Assembly (NCBI RefSeq): GCF_021404545.1
Contig: NZ_JAAWWD010000002.1
Location: forward strand, 124,001 to 188,000
Reading direction: 5' to 3'
Length of the DNA stretch: 64,000 nucleotides
Source of the DNA: Aestuariivita sp.
Lineage (GTDB): Bacteria > Pseudomonadota > Alphaproteobacteria > Rhodobacterales > Rhodobacteraceae
The translations under genes were made by a program, and so were the position numbers. Below the pieces are notes generated by a model. The model worked only from the letters and a program-made list of their open reading frames with translations. It was not told where the DNA came from and searched no databases. Numbering within the stretch: the first letter of the stretch is position 1; each line of letters starts with the position of its first letter. Shown here in pieces: positions 1 through 9,184 of this stretch.

Positions 1-586
1 CGCCGTCTGGTTTCCCGAACTCGCGGTCGTGACCCCAGCCTTCTCACTGCAATCGGTGATCTCGCTTGCGCTGCCGCTCTATCTGGTGACCATGGCGGGA
101 CAGAACATCCCCGGTTTCGCGGTGCTTGAGCTGAACGGCTACACGGTGGCGCGGCAACCGCTGATCCGCAAGACCGGGCTGGTCAGCCTTGCCATTGCAC
201 CGTTCGGAGCGATCCCGGTCAACATGTCCGCGATCACAGCCGCGATGATGGCCGGCGAGGATGCCGGGCGCGATCCCGCCAGGCGCTATTGGGCCGCGAT
301 CACGTCGGGGCTGGCCTATACCACGCTGGCCTTTGCCGCAGGCGCTGTGGCGTCTCTGGCCAGCCTGGCGCCGGCGGCACTGATAACAGCCGTGGCGGGG
401 CTGGCGCTGATCCCGGCCTTTGTCGGCGCGACCGCTGCGGCCTTCGGCGACCCGCGCCAGTTGGAGGCACCTGCGATGACCTTTCTGATCGCGGCCAGCG
501 GAATGACCCTCTTTGGGATCGGCGGCGCGGTCTGGGGTCTTGTGGTTGGCGCGCTGATCTGGATCGTGAAAGACCTGCGCGGATAG
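1..586 (+). CDS. BenE-family benzoate/H+ symporter-like permease, C-terminal part
   Basis: The reading frame is open from the first bases, so the start lies outside the window; about 195 C-terminal residues are present. The segment is almost entirely hydrophobic helices, with short polar loops such as MAGQNIPGFAVLELNGY and a conserved GDPRQLEAP stretch, as in BenE-type inner-membrane permeases of aromatic acids. The family has about 390 residues and 12 helices, so roughly half is seen. The substrate cannot be told from this part. A convergent gene follows after about 100 bases. Family assignment is by recognition of the conserved loops. Confidence 0.75.
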   Translation, partial: AVWFPELAVVTPAFSLQSVISLALPLYLVTMAGQNIPGFAVLELNGYTVARQPLIRKTGLVSLAIAPFGAIPVNMSAITAAMMAGEDAGRDPARRYWAAITSGLAYTTLAFAAGAVASLASLAPAALITAVAGLALIPAFVGATAAAFGDPRQLEAPAMTFLIAASGMTLFGIGGAVWGLVVGALIWIVKDLRG

Positions 587-693
587 GCAGATGAGATATC
601 CCTTGGTTTGGGTGTCACCGGCTCGGCGGCGGGCACCCTGCACGGGCCCTCTTGACCGCCACGCCAACGCAGCCCAATGAACCGGCCCTGATC

Positions 694-1509
694 CTAAAGG
701 CCGCGCAGCTCGAAGATCAGCGGCGCGTGGTCCGAATAGGACGTGATCCACGCATCTGCGTCAGCGGCCTCGGCCCAGCCCGCGACCCGCACGGTCGCCC
801 CCTGCCCCTGATCCGCGAAATCGAGGTTCGGTGTGGCATAGACATGGTCGAGATCCGCCGGAGGATAGCTGCTGGCGGAGCCATTGTTGAAGGTATGCGG
901 ATGCGTCTTGGTCTGGCGGAGCAAATCGCGCGCGGCCAGGATGCGGTCCAGGCGCGCAATCTCCTCGTCTCCCGTCATATCGGCATCCGAATAGGTCATG
1001 TTCAGACCCATCGTGTTCAGATCGCCCAGCAGGATGAACTTGCCCTGCCCGTCCGAGGCCCGGTCAATCGCCTTTTTCAGTCCACGCACCTTATCGAACA
1101 TCGCATCCCGCAGGCCGAACCCTTCGGGGCTGGGCAGGCTCTTGAGGTGCGAAAAGAGGAGCGACAGCGTCTCCTCCCCCGGGGTGGTCACAGACAAAAG
1201 CGCCGCAGGGCGCAGATTGGGGTTGGAGCGCTTGAACTCATTGCGCTGGGTGAAAAAGGCGGTCAGCCCGCCGCGCACGCCGATCAGGATCTCCTGCACC
1301 TGTGTGCCTTCTGTCACCGAAAAGGTATATCCGGGAAACCGGGCCGTGAACTCGGTAAAGACGCTGGCACCCGAGACTTCCATCAGGGCGAATATGTCCG
1401 GGTCTTCGCCCGCGATCAGATCGGCCACGCGAGCGACACGGTCGGCACGCGCCCCGCGCCCCTTGCCGGTAAAATGCTCGACGTTCCAGAACAGAATGCG
1501 CAGATCCAT
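694..1509 (-). CDS. endonuclease/exonuclease/phosphatase-fold protein
   Basis: This 271-residue protein has the DNase I-like metal-dependent hydrolase fold. An early WNVEHF strand is followed by an LMEVSG motif carrying the metal-binding Glu, a GDLNT motif in the middle and a C-terminal SDHAPLIF motif with the catalytic Asp-His pair. No signal peptide or membrane helix is visible, so it is probably cytoplasmic. The substrate (DNA, phospholipid or sugar phosphate) cannot be predicted. It lies between the convergent BenE-like gene and lipA. A second protein of the same fold, with N-terminal membrane helices, is encoded at 41829-42809. Confidence 0.8.
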   Translation of the reverse strand: MDLRILFWNVEHFTGKGRGARADRVARVADLIAGEDPDIFALMEVSGASVFTEFTARFPGYTFSVTEGTQVQEILIGVRGGLTAFFTQRNEFKRSNPNLRPAALLSVTTPGEETLSLLFSHLKSLPSPEGFGLRDAMFDKVRGLKKAIDRASDGQGKFILLGDLNTMGLNMTYSDADMTGDEEIARLDRILAARDLLRQTKTHPHTFNNGSASSYPPADLDHVYATPNLDFADQGQGATVRVAGWAEAADADAWITSYSDHAPLIFELRGL

Positions 1510-1609
1510 GGCGGCCTCCTTGGGGTCAAACCGGCAAACGATGACCCCAGCTTAGCCCGGAACGGCAGCACGCCCCATTCCGGTATACCTTACCCCCACC
1601 TGCGTCGCG

Positions 1610-2578
1610 TCAGGCCAGGCCCAGCTTTGCCTGGCGCGCCGCCCGCAGACGGGCAAAGTCATCGCCCGCGTGATAGGAGGACCGCGTCAAAGGCGTGGCC
1701 GAAACCATCAGGAACCCTTTGCCAAAGGCAGCCGTTTCATAGGCCTTGAACTCGTCCGGTGTGACAAACCGGTCAACCCGGTGGTGTTTCGGGGTTGGCT
1801 GCAAGTACTGGCCAATGGTCAGAAAATCGATATCGGCGGCGCGCATGTCATCCATCACCGCATGCACGGCCTGTTTGTCCTCGCCCAGACCCACCATGAT
1901 CCCGGATTTGGTGAACATCGACGGATCAAGCTCCTTGACCCGTTGAAGCAGGCGCAGGGAGTGGAAATAGCGCGCCCCGGGGCGCACTTCGGGGTAAAGA
2001 CCCGGCACGGTCTCAAGGTTGTGATTGAAGACATCCGGGCGCGCTTCGACCACGATCTCCAGAACCGCCGGGTCGCATTTGATGAAATCCGGCGTCAGAA
2101 TCTCGATCGTGGTCTTGGGGCTGCGGTGCCGGATCGCGCGAATGGTCTGGGCAAAATGGTCCGCTCCGCCATCCTCGATATCGTCGCGGTCCACGGATGT
2201 GATCACCACATGGTTCAGACCCAGCTTTTCGACCGCATGGGCGACACGGCCAGGCTCGAACGCATCCAGCGCCTCGGGCGGTTTGCCGGTGGCGATGTTG
2301 CAGAAGGTGCACGCGCGGGTACAGACCTCGCCCATGATCATCATCGTGGCGTGGCCCTGGCTCCAGCATTCGCCGACATTGGGGCAACCGGCCTCCTCGC
2401 AGACCGTGACCAGCTTGTTCTCGCGCATGATCTTGTGGGTTTCGGCATAGCCTTTGCCGCCCGGCGCGCGCACCCGGATCCAGTCGGGTTTCTTGGGCTG
2501 GGGGTTGTCGGGCCTGCGGGCCTTTTCAGGATGACGCTCTGCGGGGATTTTCAGATCGCGCTGCTTGAGTTCGGACAC
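1610..2578 (-). CDS. lipA: lipoyl synthase
   Basis: LipA is a radical-SAM enzyme that inserts two sulfurs into octanoyl groups on E2/H proteins, making lipoate for pyruvate and 2-oxoglutarate dehydrogenases. Both iron-sulfur signatures are visible: the auxiliary-cluster cysteines in [12 protein letters not shown] and the radical-SAM CTRACTFC. The conserved C-terminal [10 protein letters not shown], which supplies the serine ligand, is also present. I chose the GTG at 2578 (protein begins [10 protein letters not shown]), giving 322 residues, the usual length; the 41 codons upstream in frame look non-coding and resemble no LipA. It appears to be a single transcription unit. Confidence 0.95.
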   Translation of the reverse strand: MSELKQRDLKIPAERHPEKARRPDNPQPKKPDWIRVRAPGGKGYAETHKIMRENKLVTVCEEAGCPNVGECWSQGHATMMIMGEVCTRACTFCNIATGKPPEALDAFEPGRVAHAVEKLGLNHVVITSVDRDDIEDGGADHFAQTIRAIRHRSPKTTIEILTPDFIKCDPAVLEIVVEARPDVFNHNLETVPGLYPEVRPGARYFHSLRLLQRVKELDPSMFTKSGIMVGLGEDKQAVHAVMDDMRAADIDFLTIGQYLQPTPKHHRVDRFVTPDEFKAYETAAFGKGFLMVSATPLTRSSYHAGDDFARLRAARQAKLGLA

Positions 2579-2905
2579 GGGGGCTGGCCTTGCATTGGTC
2601 GGGACATCGATGCCCCTAACATAGCCTGACTGTGCGGCAATCACCAGCGGCGCATGGCCGCTATGCACGCACCGGGCGCGCCTGCCGGGTCCGGCTGACA
2701 TGGTCGGGGGGCGTCTCCCGCCGACGGTTCGGAGGCAGCGTTGCCGCCCCGGAGCGTTTCAGCAGGCGGAGTGGCCCGTGTCGACGCCGGATCGCCGGGC
2801 AGGTGCTGCGCGCAAGATTGCGGCGGCGCCGATATAAGGCGCCGGGGGCACACCCGGTCCCGATGGCGATCTCAGTCGTCGGAACCGCGATCCCGACAGC
2901 AGACC
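2579..2905. other. intergenic region, no gene recognised
   Basis: This GC-rich gap separates the lipA start from the DUF6456 gene end. It should hold the lipA promoter. A 9-bp inverted repeat (CTCAGCCGA at 2905-2913 and its complement at 2927-2935) overlaps the DUF6456 stop and may act in termination, but no T-run follows. I see no RNA gene or convincing ORF. Confidence 0.4.
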
Positions 2906-4120
2906 TCAGCCGATCATCTGGTCCTGTCGGCTGAGCGTCGCGTAGTGGCGTTTTAGCCGCTGCAAGGCGATGCGCAGCACGATCTTGCCAGACCGGGCCG
3001 ACCATCCCATCCGCTTTTCCGCCATCTCCAGCCCTTCCAGAAAGCAACAGCAGCGCAGCGCAACGTCCGACAGACCGGGCCCGAGCTCCTGGAGCGCGCG
3101 CAGCACACGGTCCTGGGCCGAGCAGGCGCCAAGCTCTGGCAGGCCGCTGCCCACAACCAGGCCGCCAACACCACCGTTAAGGAGTTTTTCCCAGTTCTGA
3201 CCGGTGCCCGGCCCAAGCTGCGACAGTTCGAAATCCTCCCGCAGCCGCTCACCTGCGGCAACCAGGCTATCGGCCAGAAACGGCTGACCATCGCGATCCT
3301 TGCGCCGCGCCAACGCGCTGAGCGGGCTTTCGGCCGCAGCATAGCGGCTGCGCTTGGCCGGTGATATGTCCCCGGCGGGCTCGGCCGCGGTGAAGCCCGC
3401 GGCTGTCTCGGCAAAACCGGCCGGGTTTGCGACCTGGCGGCTTTCGGCCTCGGCCATCATGCGGTTGAGCGCGCCGCGCCCGGCCTGAGTGATCGTATAC
3501 CGCGCGATCCGGCCCTGGGACTGGCAAGCGATCCATTCGTTGAGCGCCATGGCCCGGGCCACCCCCCGATCCACCACCGCCGTGCGGGCCGGTGCCACCC
3601 CTGGCGCATCGCGCACCACAACCGCTTTGTCCATATCGGCCGCAAGGGCCAGAACCGCCCCGCTTTCGCACAGCCGACGCAGCACGCGGGGCGCTTCGCG
3701 CGCCAGCGTGGCGTCGCTGGGAAGCTCTTCGGTCTCGACGATCCGTATAGTGTCGGTGCTTGTCATGTCAGATACCCTTTCTTGCGTGGCGCGTGCCTTG
3801 CGGTCCGCAAGGTTGAGCGCGCGATTGACAACACATCGGCCCAGCGATTTCAGCGCTTCGTCCACCAGCGGATCGTCCCGCCGCATTTCCACGCGCCGGA
3901 TCTGGCGCAGAATGGTCGAGGGGTGGCAGTCTTCGATCCGCGCAAGCTGCCTGATGGAGCGTCCCGCAACAGTGTGGGCCAGATATCGCACGGATTGATC
4001 CGTGGCCCAGCCGGGCATGTTCGTATCTGCCAAAATCTTCAAACGTCTTCCCTCGTCCGACGGACCATATCTGCGTGATCTTCGCCGCTTGTTTCTCCTC
4101 GGAGTGCATTGGTTACTCAA
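2906..4120 (-). CDS. DUF6456 helix-turn-helix protein
   Basis: This is a protein of up to 404 residues. The N-terminal part has an HTH-like segment (VRYLAHTVAGRSIRQLARIEDCHPSTILRQ split over residues 44-73), which suggests DNA binding. The C-terminal part is the conserved DUF6456 block: a PLSALARRKDRDGQPFL entry, then ERLREDFELSQLGP, a cysteine-rich LRCCCFLEGLE and a final SGKIVLRIALQRLKRHY. The family is typical of Rhodobacterales, and its biological role is not known to me. The start is uncertain; an internal ATG near MPGWATDQ is possible. It is divergent from the DUF6477 gene with a shared 150-bp A+T-richer promoter region, an arrangement that suggests co-regulation. Confidence 0.75.
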   Translation of the reverse strand: MSNQCTPRRNKRRRSRRYGPSDEGRRLKILADTNMPGWATDQSVRYLAHTVAGRSIRQLARIEDCHPSTILRQIRRVEMRRDDPLVDEALKSLGRCVVNRALNLADRKARATQERVSDMTSTDTIRIVETEELPSDATLAREAPRVLRRLCESGAVLALAADMDKAVVVRDAPGVAPARTAVVDRGVARAMALNEWIACQSQGRIARYTITQAGRGALNRMMAEAESRQVANPAGFAETAAGFTAAEPAGDISPAKRSRYAAAESPLSALARRKDRDGQPFLADSLVAAGERLREDFELSQLGPGTGQNWEKLLNGGVGGLVVGSGLPELGACSAQDRVLRALQELGPGLSDVALRCCCFLEGLEMAEKRMGWSARSGKIVLRIALQRLKRHYATLSRQDQMIG

Positions 4121-4272
4121 AAGTAAAACGAACCGATATCCATATCATTGTTTCCAAAAGGTAAACGGATATGAACGGCGCGCGCGGTGATTTACACCTT
4201 TGCGCAACACCCGGCCCAGTTGTGTAAATTTACGCTGACACCACCCGACTCAGCACCTGAAGGGATACGAGT

Positions 4273-4608
4273 ATGCAAGATGTATTGGGAATGATGGACC
4301 GGTTGACCCGTCCAAGGCTACTGATCCGCGCCGCCCGGATGGGCGCCGAAGATTACCAGCGTGACACCCATCTGCAACGTCTGCTGGGTTACGGCGCATT
4401 GCCACGGAGCGCCGCGGCCCTGGTCCGGCTGATGCAGAGCGAAGCCATCGTGAACGATCAGCGCAAGGCGGATGACGCGGCCTATTCGCTGACCCGGCAC
4501 CTGGATCTGCTGATTGCGATGCTGGGAGAGGCCCGCATCCTGCGCGCCTCCCAACTCACCCGCGCACAGAAGGACGAGGGTCGCGGCGCCCAGCCCACGC
4601 TCACATGA
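4273..4608 (+). CDS. DUF6477-family small protein
   Basis: This 111-residue, mostly helical and basic/amphipathic protein begins MQDVLGMMDRLTRPRLLIRAAR. The pattern LTRPRLLIRAARxGxxDYxRxxxL is what I recognise as the DUF6477 family, which is largely restricted to Rhodobacterales and often found next to DUF6456 genes. No catalytic motif is visible and no function is known. It reads divergently from the DUF6456 gene, and its 3' end overlaps the convergent mttB-like gene by a few bases. Confidence 0.7.
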   Translation: MQDVLGMMDRLTRPRLLIRAARMGAEDYQRDTHLQRLLGYGALPRSAAALVRLMQSEAIVNDQRKADDAAYSLTRHLDLLIAMLGEARILRASQLTRAQKDEGRGAQPTLT

Positions 4609-6145
4609 ACGCGTCCGGCATCGCGGCTTTCTTTGCGTCGATGTAAGCCTTGAGCGCCTCGTCGATGGCCGGATCCAGCGCCGGTTTCTGATAATCGCTC
4701 AGAAGCTTTTCGACGCGCAGCGAGGCCAAGGCCTGGGTGTCGCGGGCGCCCTCCTCCTCCCAGGTCTCGAAGGGTTTGTAATCCAGCAGATCGGATTTCC
4801 AGAACGCCCCCTTGAAATGCGCCTGGGTATGGTCGCAGCCCAGATAGTGACCGCCCGGACCGACCTCGGCGATGGCGCCCATGGCCTGGGCGTCGTCATC
4901 GACCTGAACCCCCGCCGCAAGCTTGTGCAGCACACCAAGCTGGTCGGCATCCATCACGAATTTCTCGAAGGACGAAACCAGCCCGCCTTCCAGCCATCCA
5001 CAGGAATGCAGCATGAAGTTCACACCAGACAAAAGGCCCATATTGAGGCTGTTGGCGGTCTCGTACGCGGCCTGCGCATCGGGCAGTTTCGACCCGGTGA
5101 ACGAACCCGCCGAGCGGAACGGCAGGCCGAGGCGCCGCGCCAATTGACCCGCGCCATAGGTGATCATGCTGGCCTCGGGCGTGCCAAAGGTGGGGGCGCC
5201 CGAATTCATGTCGATGGAGGTCACGAAAGCGCCGAAAATCACCGGCGCACCCGGCCGCACCAGTTGCGAATAGGCGATGCCCGCCAAAACCTCGGCCAGG
5301 ACCTGTGTCAGCGTGCCGGCCACCGAAACCGGCGCCATGGCCCCGCCCACGATAAAGGGAGAGACGATGCAGGCCTGGTTGGCCTTGGCATAGATCTCCA
5401 ACGCCCCCATCATCACGTCGTCGAACGTCAGGGGCGAGTTGATATTGATCAGCGAGGTCATCACCGTGTTGTTCTGCACGAACTCTTTGCCAAAGAGGAT
5501 CTCGCACATCTCAACCGAATCCTGCGCGCGCATCGGGTCTGTGACCGACCCCATAAAGGGTTTGTCCGACAACGACATATGCGCATAAAGCATATCCAGA
5601 TGGCGCTTGTTGACCGGAATATCCGTCGGCTCGCATACGGTGCCGCCGGAATGATGCAGCCATTTCGACATATAGCCCAGCTTCACGAAATTCTCGAAAT
5701 CCGCCATCGTGGCATACCGGCGCCCGCCTGCGGCATCACGCACGAAGGGCGGGCCATAGACGGGGGCAAGGACCAGGGATTTGCCGCCGATCTCGACGGT
5801 GCGCTCGGGATTGCGGGCGTGCTGAACAAAAGAGGAAGGGGCAGTGGCGCAGAGCTGGCGCGCCAGACCGCGCGGGATGCGCACGCGTTCGCCGACGACT
5901 TCGGCCCCAGCCTCCCGCCAGCGTGCAAGCGCGGCGGGATTGTTGATGAAATTCACCCCGATTTCCGCCAGGACCGTTTCGGCATTGGTTTCGATAACCT
6001 CCAGCGCCTCTTCGGTCAGCACCTCAAAGTTCGGGATGTTACGCTCGATAAATTTGGCGGTCTCAATGCGCACCGCAGTGCGCTCCGCGCGCCGTGCAGC
6101 GCCGCCGCCTCCGCGCGCTCTGCGTTTGGCTGTTGCTTCGACCAT
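4601..6145 (-). CDS. MttB-family (non-pyrrolysine) methyltransferase
   Basis: This 514-residue protein belongs to the trimethylamine methyltransferase (MttB) superfamily. Seen features are IPNFEVLTEEALEVIETNAE near the N-terminus, GSVTDPMRAQDS in the middle and the C-terminal PGGHYLGCDHTQAHF. The frame is open throughout with no internal TAG, so it lacks the pyrrolysine of archaeal MttB. Characterised members of this kind demethylate quaternary amines such as glycine betaine and pass the methyl group to a corrinoid protein. No corrinoid protein lies in the window, so the substrate and acceptor are unknown. Two Lin0512-type genes lie upstream on the same strand (gap about 120 bases), suggesting a common unit. 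Confidence 0.85.
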   Translation of the reverse strand: MVEATAKRRARGGGGAARRAERTAVRIETAKFIERNIPNFEVLTEEALEVIETNAETVLAEIGVNFINNPAALARWREAGAEVVGERVRIPRGLARQLCATAPSSFVQHARNPERTVEIGGKSLVLAPVYGPPFVRDAAGGRRYATMADFENFVKLGYMSKWLHHSGGTVCEPTDIPVNKRHLDMLYAHMSLSDKPFMGSVTDPMRAQDSVEMCEILFGKEFVQNNTVMTSLININSPLTFDDVMMGALEIYAKANQACIVSPFIVGGAMAPVSVAGTLTQVLAEVLAGIAYSQLVRPGAPVIFGAFVTSIDMNSGAPTFGTPEASMITYGAGQLARRLGLPFRSAGSFTGSKLPDAQAAYETANSLNMGLLSGVNFMLHSCGWLEGGLVSSFEKFVMDADQLGVLHKLAAGVQVDDDAQAMGAIAEVGPGGHYLGCDHTQAHFKGAFWKSDLLDYKPFETWEEEGARDTQALASLRVEKLLSDYQKPALDPAIDEALKAYIDAKKAAMPDAFM

Positions 6146-6267
6146 GTCACTAGATCCTCACGCCTGAAAAGCCCTGATGGACAGGGAATAGCGCGTCATA
6201 CGCCCCGACCGCTCGCAGTTTACGCCCCCTGCGGGAGAAAAGCGACAAGTCCAGCATTCAGAGGTCA

Positions 6268-6633
6268 CTATGCCTCGCGCAGCCTCCAGCCGGTTTGCGG
6301 GGCAAGGAACACCTCGACCGATGCGGCGGCAATCACGATCACACCTCGGGTGCCGGGATTGTGGACATTCAGCCCTCCCTTGACCGCGCGAACCGCGGCA
6401 TGGCCATGGGGCAAGGTCCCGGCCAATGCCGCGCAATCCACGGCCCCCGGATCCTGAACCGCAATCGTGACCTCGACACGCATATCGCCATAGGGAATAT
6501 CCAACGCGCCAAGGATCGGCAGGCTGGAATGGCGGATCGCGTCTTGGATGGCCCGGGCGGCAGCCTTGGTGTAATCCTGCCCGGACATGTCGTTGCCCAT
6601 GCCCATCTCGACAATCAGGCGCTGGTCAGTCAT
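6268..6633 (-). CDS. Lin0512-family protein (downstream copy)
   Basis: A 121-residue protein starting MTDQRLIVEMGMGNDMSGQD. It shares with the next gene upstream the pattern (E)MGMGxxxxxxDYTxAAxRAxxDAxxHxS, an acidic IxVDIxVQ(R/D)P strand and a late VxxGGLxVxxPxxxG segment, the hallmark of the Lin0512 family. I know of no assigned biochemical function. The ATG overlaps the stop of the upstream copy in an ATGACTGA arrangement, implying translational coupling. The preceding 15 in-frame codons belong to the neighbour and are not part of the protein. Confidence 0.8.
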   Translation of the reverse strand: MTDQRLIVEMGMGNDMSGQDYTKAAARAIQDAIRHSSLPILGALDIPYGDMRVEVTIAVQDPGAVDCAALAGTLPHGHAAVRAVKGGLNVHNPGTRGVIVIAAASVEVFLAPQTGWRLREA

Positions 6634-6976
6634 CGGCCCGCTCCATATCAAAGCCGACCGAAAGGGCGGCGTTCGCAACGATGGTCGGATGTCCTGTCCC
6701 TTCCGGGCGCGGGATGTCTAGGCCGCCCTCGGTCACATGAATCTCTGGTTGGCCATAGGGAAATTCTGCCGCCACCGTCGCGATGTCCACCGCATCGGGT
6801 CGCTGAACTCCGATATCGACGCGGATCTGCATCGCGTCCTTGGGAAAACCGAAAAGCTCGGCCGGGTTGATCGAGTTGTGCCACAGCGCATCGCGCACCG
6901 CGCGGCAGGCCGCTTGTGTATAGTCGCCCCGGCGCAGGGACGTGCCCATGCCGAATTCGGTGAGAAGTCTGGTCAT
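6626..6976 (-). CDS. Lin0512-family protein (upstream copy)
   Basis: A 116-residue protein starting MTRLLTEFGMGTSLRRGDYT, homologous along its length to the following gene. It carries the DYTQAACRAVRDALWHNS block, RVDIGVQRPDAVD and GGLDIPRPEGTGHP. The pair probably arose by duplication and may form a heteromer; that is inference. With the mttB-like gene they form a likely three-gene operon (6976 down to 4601), so a role in methylamine or betaine metabolism is possible. I took the ATG at 6976, since the longer frame upstream lacks family-like sequence. Confidence 0.8.
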   Translation of the reverse strand: MTRLLTEFGMGTSLRRGDYTQAACRAVRDALWHNSINPAELFGFPKDAMQIRVDIGVQRPDAVDIATVAAEFPYGQPEIHVTEGGLDIPRPEGTGHPTIVANAALSVGFDMERADD

Positions 6977-7227
6977 GTCATGCTCTGTTCGCTCTTCACG
7001 CCCATCTCTAACGGTCCCCCGCAGGCAGCGCCAGACCGCGGGCCGGCGATCCGACCTGCGGTGACGGGGCGTGTGCCGCAGACCATCTGATCCTGCGGTC
7101 CAGAGCGGCCAAATCGCGGGCCCAATGGGCCGGCCTGGCGGTCCAGGATCCTCTGCGCGCCCGATTCCGGACCGGGATGCGCGGTCAGACACTTGCACTG
7201 CCCCAAACCTCGGCCTAGTCAGTCCGC

Positions 7228-8796
7228 ATGACACAGCCCCATGACCGCCTCTTGATCATCGACTTCGGCAGCCAGGTGACGCAGCTTATCGCGCGCCGCC
7301 TGCGCGAACTGAAGGTCTATTGCGAGATCCACCCCTATCAGAACGTCACCGACGCGTTCCTGAGCGATTTTGCGCCCAAGGCCATCATCTTTTCCGGTGG
7401 CCCGGACAGCGTGATGCGCGAGGGCAGCCCCCGCCCGCCGCGCGCAGCCTATGAAATCGGCGTGCCGATCCTGGGGATCTGCTATGGTCAGCAGGTGATG
7501 ATGCAGGATCTGGGCGGCCAGGTCGAGGCCGGCGAACATGCCACGGCCGAGTTCGGCCGCGCCTATGTCAGCCCGACCGAGACGCGCGATGCGCTGCTTG
7601 CAGGCTGGTTCATGGATGGATCCGGGCGCGAGCAGGTCTGGATGAGCCATGGCGACCATGTCTCTGAAATCGCTCCGGGATTTGAAGTTCTGGGCACCTC
7701 TCCCGGCGCACCCTTTGCGATCACCGCGGACCCTGCGCGCCAGTTCTATGCCGTGCAGTTCCATCCCGAAGTGCACCACACCCCCAATGGCCGGACGATC
7801 TATGAGAATTTCGTACGGCTCGCGGGGTTCACCGGCGACTGGACGATGGGCGCATACCGGGACGAGGCAATCGCCAAGATCCGTGCCCAGGTCGGCGACA
7901 AGAAGGTGATCTGCGGGCTTTCCGGCGGAGTCGATTCGTCGGTCGCAGCGGTGCTGATCCACGAAGCCATTGGCGATCAGCTTACCTGTGTTTTTGTCGA
8001 TCACGGTCTTTTGCGGCTGAATGAGGCGCAGGAAGTCGTCTCGATGTTCCGCGACACTTACAACATTCCGCTGATCCACGCCGATGAATCAGAGCTGTTT
8101 CTGGGCGAGCTCGACGGGCAATCGGACCCCGAAACCAAACGCAAGATCATCGGGCGGCTCTTTATCGACGTGTTCCAGAAACACGCCAATGACATCGAGG
8201 GGGCCGAGTTTCTGGCCCAGGGCACGCTTTATCCGGATGTAATCGAATCAGTTTCCTTCTCGGGCGGGCCGTCGGTCACGATCAAGTCGCACCACAACGT
8301 GGGCGGTTTGCCAGAAAAGATGGGGCTGAAACTGGTCGAACCGCTGCGCGAGCTTTTCAAGGACGAGGTGCGCGCCTTGGGCCGCGAGCTGGGCCTGCCC
8401 GAAAGCTTTATCGGACGCCACCCCTTCCCTGGCCCGGGCCTTGCGATCCGCTGCCCCGGAGAGATCACGCGACCCAAGCTGGAGATTTTGCGCAAGGCCG
8501 ACGCGGTCTATATCGACCAGATCCGCAAACACGGCCTTTATGACGAGATCTGGCAGGCATTTGTGGCGATCTTGCCGGTGCGCACCGTTGGCGTGATGGG
8601 CGACGGACGCACCTATGATTACGCCTGCGCCCTGCGCGCGGTGAATTCGGTCGACGGGATGACGGCGGATTATTATCCCTTCACCCATGATTTTCTGGCC
8701 GAGACCGCAACGCGCATCATCAACGAGGTCAAGGGCATCAACCGGGTGACTTATGACATCACCTCGAAACCTCCCGGAACGATCGAATGGGAGTAA
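7228..8796 (+). CDS. guaA: GMP synthase (glutamine-hydrolysing)
   Basis: GuaA converts XMP to GMP using ATP and glutamine-derived ammonia. The 522-residue protein has the class I amidotransferase domain first, with the nucleophile Cys85 in GICYGQQ and the His/Glu pair in QFHPEVHHT. The ATP-pyrophosphatase P-loop [10 protein letters not shown] follows near residue 230, then the C-terminal dimerisation domain ending KPPGTIEWE. The gene is full length and intact. Its 3' end is the point behind which the integrase-bearing element starts; guaA is a known integration target of tyrosine recombinases, so the last bases probably form attL. Confidence 0.97.
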   Translation: MTQPHDRLLIIDFGSQVTQLIARRLRELKVYCEIHPYQNVTDAFLSDFAPKAIIFSGGPDSVMREGSPRPPRAAYEIGVPILGICYGQQVMMQDLGGQVEAGEHATAEFGRAYVSPTETRDALLAGWFMDGSGREQVWMSHGDHVSEIAPGFEVLGTSPGAPFAITADPARQFYAVQFHPEVHHTPNGRTIYENFVRLAGFTGDWTMGAYRDEAIAKIRAQVGDKKVICGLSGGVDSSVAAVLIHEAIGDQLTCVFVDHGLLRLNEAQEVVSMFRDTYNIPLIHADESELFLGELDGQSDPETKRKIIGRLFIDVFQKHANDIEGAEFLAQGTLYPDVIESVSFSGGPSVTIKSHHNVGGLPEKMGLKLVEPLRELFKDEVRALGRELGLPESFIGRHPFPGPGLAIRCPGEITRPKLEILRKADAVYIDQIRKHGLYDEIWQAFVAILPVRTVGVMGDGRTYDYACALRAVNSVDGMTADYYPFTHDFLAETATRIINEVKGINRVTYDITSKPPGTIEWE

Positions 8797-8909
8797 TTTT
8801 GCCTGCGCTAGGGTATCCGATTTCTCTCTACAGTGAGAACTAGCGTATTGATAACAAACAGACATTGCACCAAATGCTTCGCCTTCTATCGGTGTGCTAT
8901 CGAATATTC

Positions 8910-9184
8910 TGACGGTATACCTGACGGTATGCCGGATTTCAAAATCTGTCGAAATCTGATATACCGTCAGCACTTCGAATGCGATGACGGTATAAATATC
9001 TTCATAACATGCTGATTTTCGGCGTAAACTCTCGAAATCGTATGTTAAATTCTATCTGACGGTATATTTCCGTGTTTTCGCTCGATAAACCCAGTTTTGG
9101 GAGAGTGTAATGCTGACAGATGCCGCCCTTAGATCTCTGAAACCAAGGAACAAATTGTACAAAGTGGCCGACCGTGACGGTATG
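8910..9184. repeat. repeated TGACGGTATA motifs before and into the integrase gene
   Basis: The 10-mer TGACGGTATA or a one-base variant occurs at 8910-8919, 8922-8931 (ending G), 8960-8969 (reverse complement), 8985-8994, 9057-9066 and 9175-9184 (ending G, inside the integrase gene). Six copies in 275 bases is far beyond chance. Their position between guaA and the integrase fits arm-type binding sites for the integrase N-terminal domain, or operator sites controlling its promoter. The rest of 8797-9109 is A+T rich and has no convincing ORF. Confidence 0.75.

Noticed and set aside
44-751. Long minus-strand frame opposite the BenE-like gene
   Set aside because: Arg/His-rich translation without family features, lying antisense to a recognisable permease; a GC-codon shadow.
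4514-6457. 647-codon plus-strand frame opposite the mttB-like gene
   Set aside because: Antisense to a clearly recognised MttB-family protein; composition (His, Arg, Gly rich) is typical of shadow frames.
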